DNA of 64,000 nucleotides, from positions 62,001 to 126,000 of the forward strand of contig NZ_KB898040.1 of NCBI RefSeq assembly GCF_000377345.1. Reading direction: 5' to 3'. The stretch comes from Thioalkalivibrio sp. ALJ16. Its GTDB lineage: Bacteria > Pseudomonadota > Gammaproteobacteria > Ectothiorhodospirales > Ectothiorhodospiraceae. Below are positions 63,749 to 64,000 of the stretch, in pieces. The notes under the pieces were generated by a model. It had not been told where the DNA came from and did no database searches. It saw nothing but the letters and a program-made list of their open reading frames with translations. How positions within the stretch are numbered: position 1 is the first letter of the stretch; every line of letters starts with the position of its first letter. Both the position numbers and the translations under genes were made by a program.

Positions 63749-63884
63749 TTCACAGGAAGTCTGGAAGGCGAGAAGGGTTTCAGGGTGAAGAGATTATGAG
63801 GACGCCGTTGCCTGACACGGTGCCTGTCGTGCCCCTGCGGCCGTGCAAATCATCACCCTTCCAATCTTCCCTTCTTCCTGTGAA
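63749..63884. repeat. Dispersed inverted-repeat element, copy 2
   Basis: Perfect 11-bp terminal inverted repeat TTCACAGGAAG (63749-63759) / CTTCCTGTGAA (63874-63884) enclosing about 114 bp of Gly-purine/pyrimidine-biased sequence (GGAAGGCGAGAAGGG on one side, CCTTCCAATCTTCCC on the other). Same family as 16179-16285. Lies between mfd and the amidase gene. Confidence 0.7.
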
Positions 63885-63898
63885 TGCTTTTGTTTGCA

Positions 63899-64000
63899 TC
63901 AGTGGGGGTCGATGTAGCGCTTGAGGATGGGGGCGTAGGCGTCGATGCGGCGATCGCGCAGGAACGGCCATTGCCGCCGGACCGCCTCGGTGCGTCCGCG
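63899..64000 (-). CDS. 3' end of a carbon-nitrogen hydrolase (N-carbamoylputrescine amidase-like)
   Basis: Only the last 33 codons are inside the window; they read EAVRRQWPFLRDRRIDAYAPILKRYIDPH before TGA at 63901-63899. The pattern RxxWPFLRDRRIDAYxxxxxRY is the C-terminus of nitrilase-superfamily amidases of the AguB (N-carbamoylputrescine amidase) type, which would belong to polyamine synthesis from agmatine. Catalytic residues lie outside the window, so the call rests on the tail only. Confidence 0.65.
   Translation of the reverse strand, partial: RGRTEAVRRQWPFLRDRRIDAYAPILKRYIDPH

Noticed and set aside
63780-63971. Minus-strand frame of 63 codons at the window end
   Set aside because: Its beginning overlaps the amidase 3' end in another frame and its remainder lies in the inverted-repeat element.

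Overview
The window is chromosomal DNA of a high-GC gammaproteobacterium. A periplasmic sulfur-oxidation enzyme (SoxB), a polar-type flagellar/chemotaxis cluster in the Pseudomonas gene order (fleQ...fliE-J...fliL-R-flhBAFG-fliA-cheYZAB-motCD-parC-parP-cheW), and gammaproteobacterial housekeeping genes (ubiG, rlmM, rluC, csiV-mfd, rne) together suggest a sulfur-oxidising Chromatiales member such as an Ectothiorhodospiraceae/Thioalkalivibrio relative. The lineage is an inference; no rRNA is present to settle it. No insertion sequence, CRISPR array, prophage or resistance island was seen.

Layout. 1-4.1 kb: a light/photolyase-type cluster. Three minus-strand genes (photolyase FAD-domain protein, renalase-like flavoprotein, atypical SDR) are coupled by ATGA overlaps and face a divergent cryptochrome/photolyase homologue. 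4.1-5.6 kb: ubiG and another SAM methyltransferase. 5.7-6.9 kb: a DUF5610-type gene behind a sigma-28 promoter. 6.9-7.1 kb: terminator, tRNA-Val(GAC) and its promoter. 7.3-11.8 kb: phospholipase D-like lipoprotein, zinc-ribbon RDD membrane protein, BaiN/HI0933 flavoprotein, class I fructose-bisphosphate aldolase. 11.87-12.04 kb: a perfect FNR box followed by a short unannotated unit ending in a strong terminator, a candidate FNR-controlled small RNA. 12.3-15.6 kb: soxB, rlmM, yjbQ. 15.7-16.06 kb: tmRNA. 16.4-20.3 kb: purL.

20.3-52.3 kb is the motility locus: a tPilZ-like protein, FleQ and a FleR-like regulator without a FleS kinase, basal-body/export genes, FlhF/FlhG number and placement control, FliA, the chemotaxis operon with MotC/MotD and the ParC/ParP array-positioning pair, CheW, a DUF2802 protein, and a convergent pair (FlhB C-terminal-domain paralogue plus a second FliK-like protein). 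The promoters fit a tiered cascade: sigma-54 sites in front of fleR, fliE and fliL, and sigma-28 sites in front of cheW and, 43 kb away from cheW, the DUF5610 gene.

52.4-64 kb: low-molecular-weight tyrosine phosphatase; rne with a long leader divergent from rluC; HAD phosphatase; sppA; csiV-mfd with no intergenic base; and the 3' end of a nitrilase-superfamily amidase. Two small dispersed repeat families are scattered between genes. Starts and promoters were read by eye; similarity assignments come from recognised motifs, not from a database search.
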